Assembly: GCA_903632075.3 (NCBI GenBank)
Contig: CAHIKZ030005642.1
Span: 1,012,501-1,076,500, forward strand
DNA length: 64,000 nt
Direction of reading: 5' to 3'
DNA from: Acanthosepion pharaonis
Lineage: Eukaryota; Mollusca; Cephalopoda; Sepiida; Sepiidae
This document shows positions 63,860 through 64,000 of this stretch, piece by piece. Within the stretch, counting starts at the first letter, position 1. The number at the start of each line of letters is the position of its first letter. The notes under the pieces are model-generated. The model had not been told where the DNA came from. It searched no databases and saw nothing but the letters and a program-made list of their open reading frames with translations. Position numbers and translations under genes: made by a program.

Positions 63860-64000
63860 ATATTCATGGGTAAAAGTGCTCAATACCAGGGATAGAGTGT
63901 ATGTAAATATAAAAAGTGGACACTGAGAGGAACACCTAGCGGTAAAAAGTCTGTTTGAACCTTGCGCGCAATCTTCAGGCCTGAAGATTGTGTTCAAGCA
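63860..64000 (-). mobile_element. PLE-type terminal fragment running off the window
   Basis: AAAAGTGCTCAATACCAGGG, GTAAATATAAAAAGTGGACA, then AATCTTCAGG facing CCTGAAGATT. Minus-strand CTGAAGA has stem TTGC/GCAA but CAAAC where GAAAC is required. Confidence 0.55.

Overview
This is a eukaryotic, AT-rich, intergenic or intronic stretch made almost entirely of repeats. I found no intact host gene, no rRNA and no CRISPR. The mix suggests a mollusc, most likely a coleoid cephalopod such as an octopus: dozens of long (TA)n, (CA)n/(GT)n and (GATA)n arrays, Penelope-like retroelements, decayed mariner copies, jockey-like and endonuclease-bearing LINEs, and tRNA-derived SINEs. The organism call is an inference. 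No ribosomal or mitochondrial marker is present.

Layout. 1-4 kb: a Penelope-like element (PLE) on the minus strand, broken by a TA-flanked MITE, by a block holding a solo-LTR-like insertion, and by a mariner. 4-10 kb: a second mariner, an unclassified interspersed repeat, PLE terminal pieces with hammerhead motifs, and a second PLE endonuclease remnant. 10-24 kb: a jockey-like LINE with a nested insertion carrying a 13-bp target duplication, a minisatellite-bearing repeat, a 6 x 107-bp tandem array, SINEs, a palindromic PLE-type insertion with a 12-bp target duplication, simple-sequence tracts, and several LINE 3' ends. 24-39 kb: SINEs, mariner fragments, a long (TA)n, and two nearly identical inverted segments about 8 kb apart (28.9-29.5 and 37.8-38.5 kb), each next to a LINE tail and each carrying a hammerhead. 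39-47 kb: a dense series of PLE terminal fragments between (TA)n arrays, a polypyrimidine block, and LINE and Tc1-like ends. 47.2-49.2 kb: a 2-kb GATA array with higher-order structure. 50-56 kb: foldback elements and a 2.5-kb LINE pseudogene (endonuclease plus reverse transcriptase) split by a hAT-type element. 56-64 kb: LINE tail, SINEs, and many PLE terminal fragments tied to (TA)n.

The most interesting signal is in RNA. Many PLE-type fragments carry hammerhead ribozyme architecture. Some are canonical (CTGANGA ... GAAA). Others read TTGANAA ... GAAA, which changes core positions 3 and 8 together from C-G to U-A. In the known fold these two bases pair, so the change keeps the pair. At 42.8 and 63.6 kb stems I, II and III can all be drawn. 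These are structural readings by eye, with no folding or database search.

Nothing here works together as a host pathway. The window records repeated retroelement insertion, nesting, inversion and microsatellite growth.
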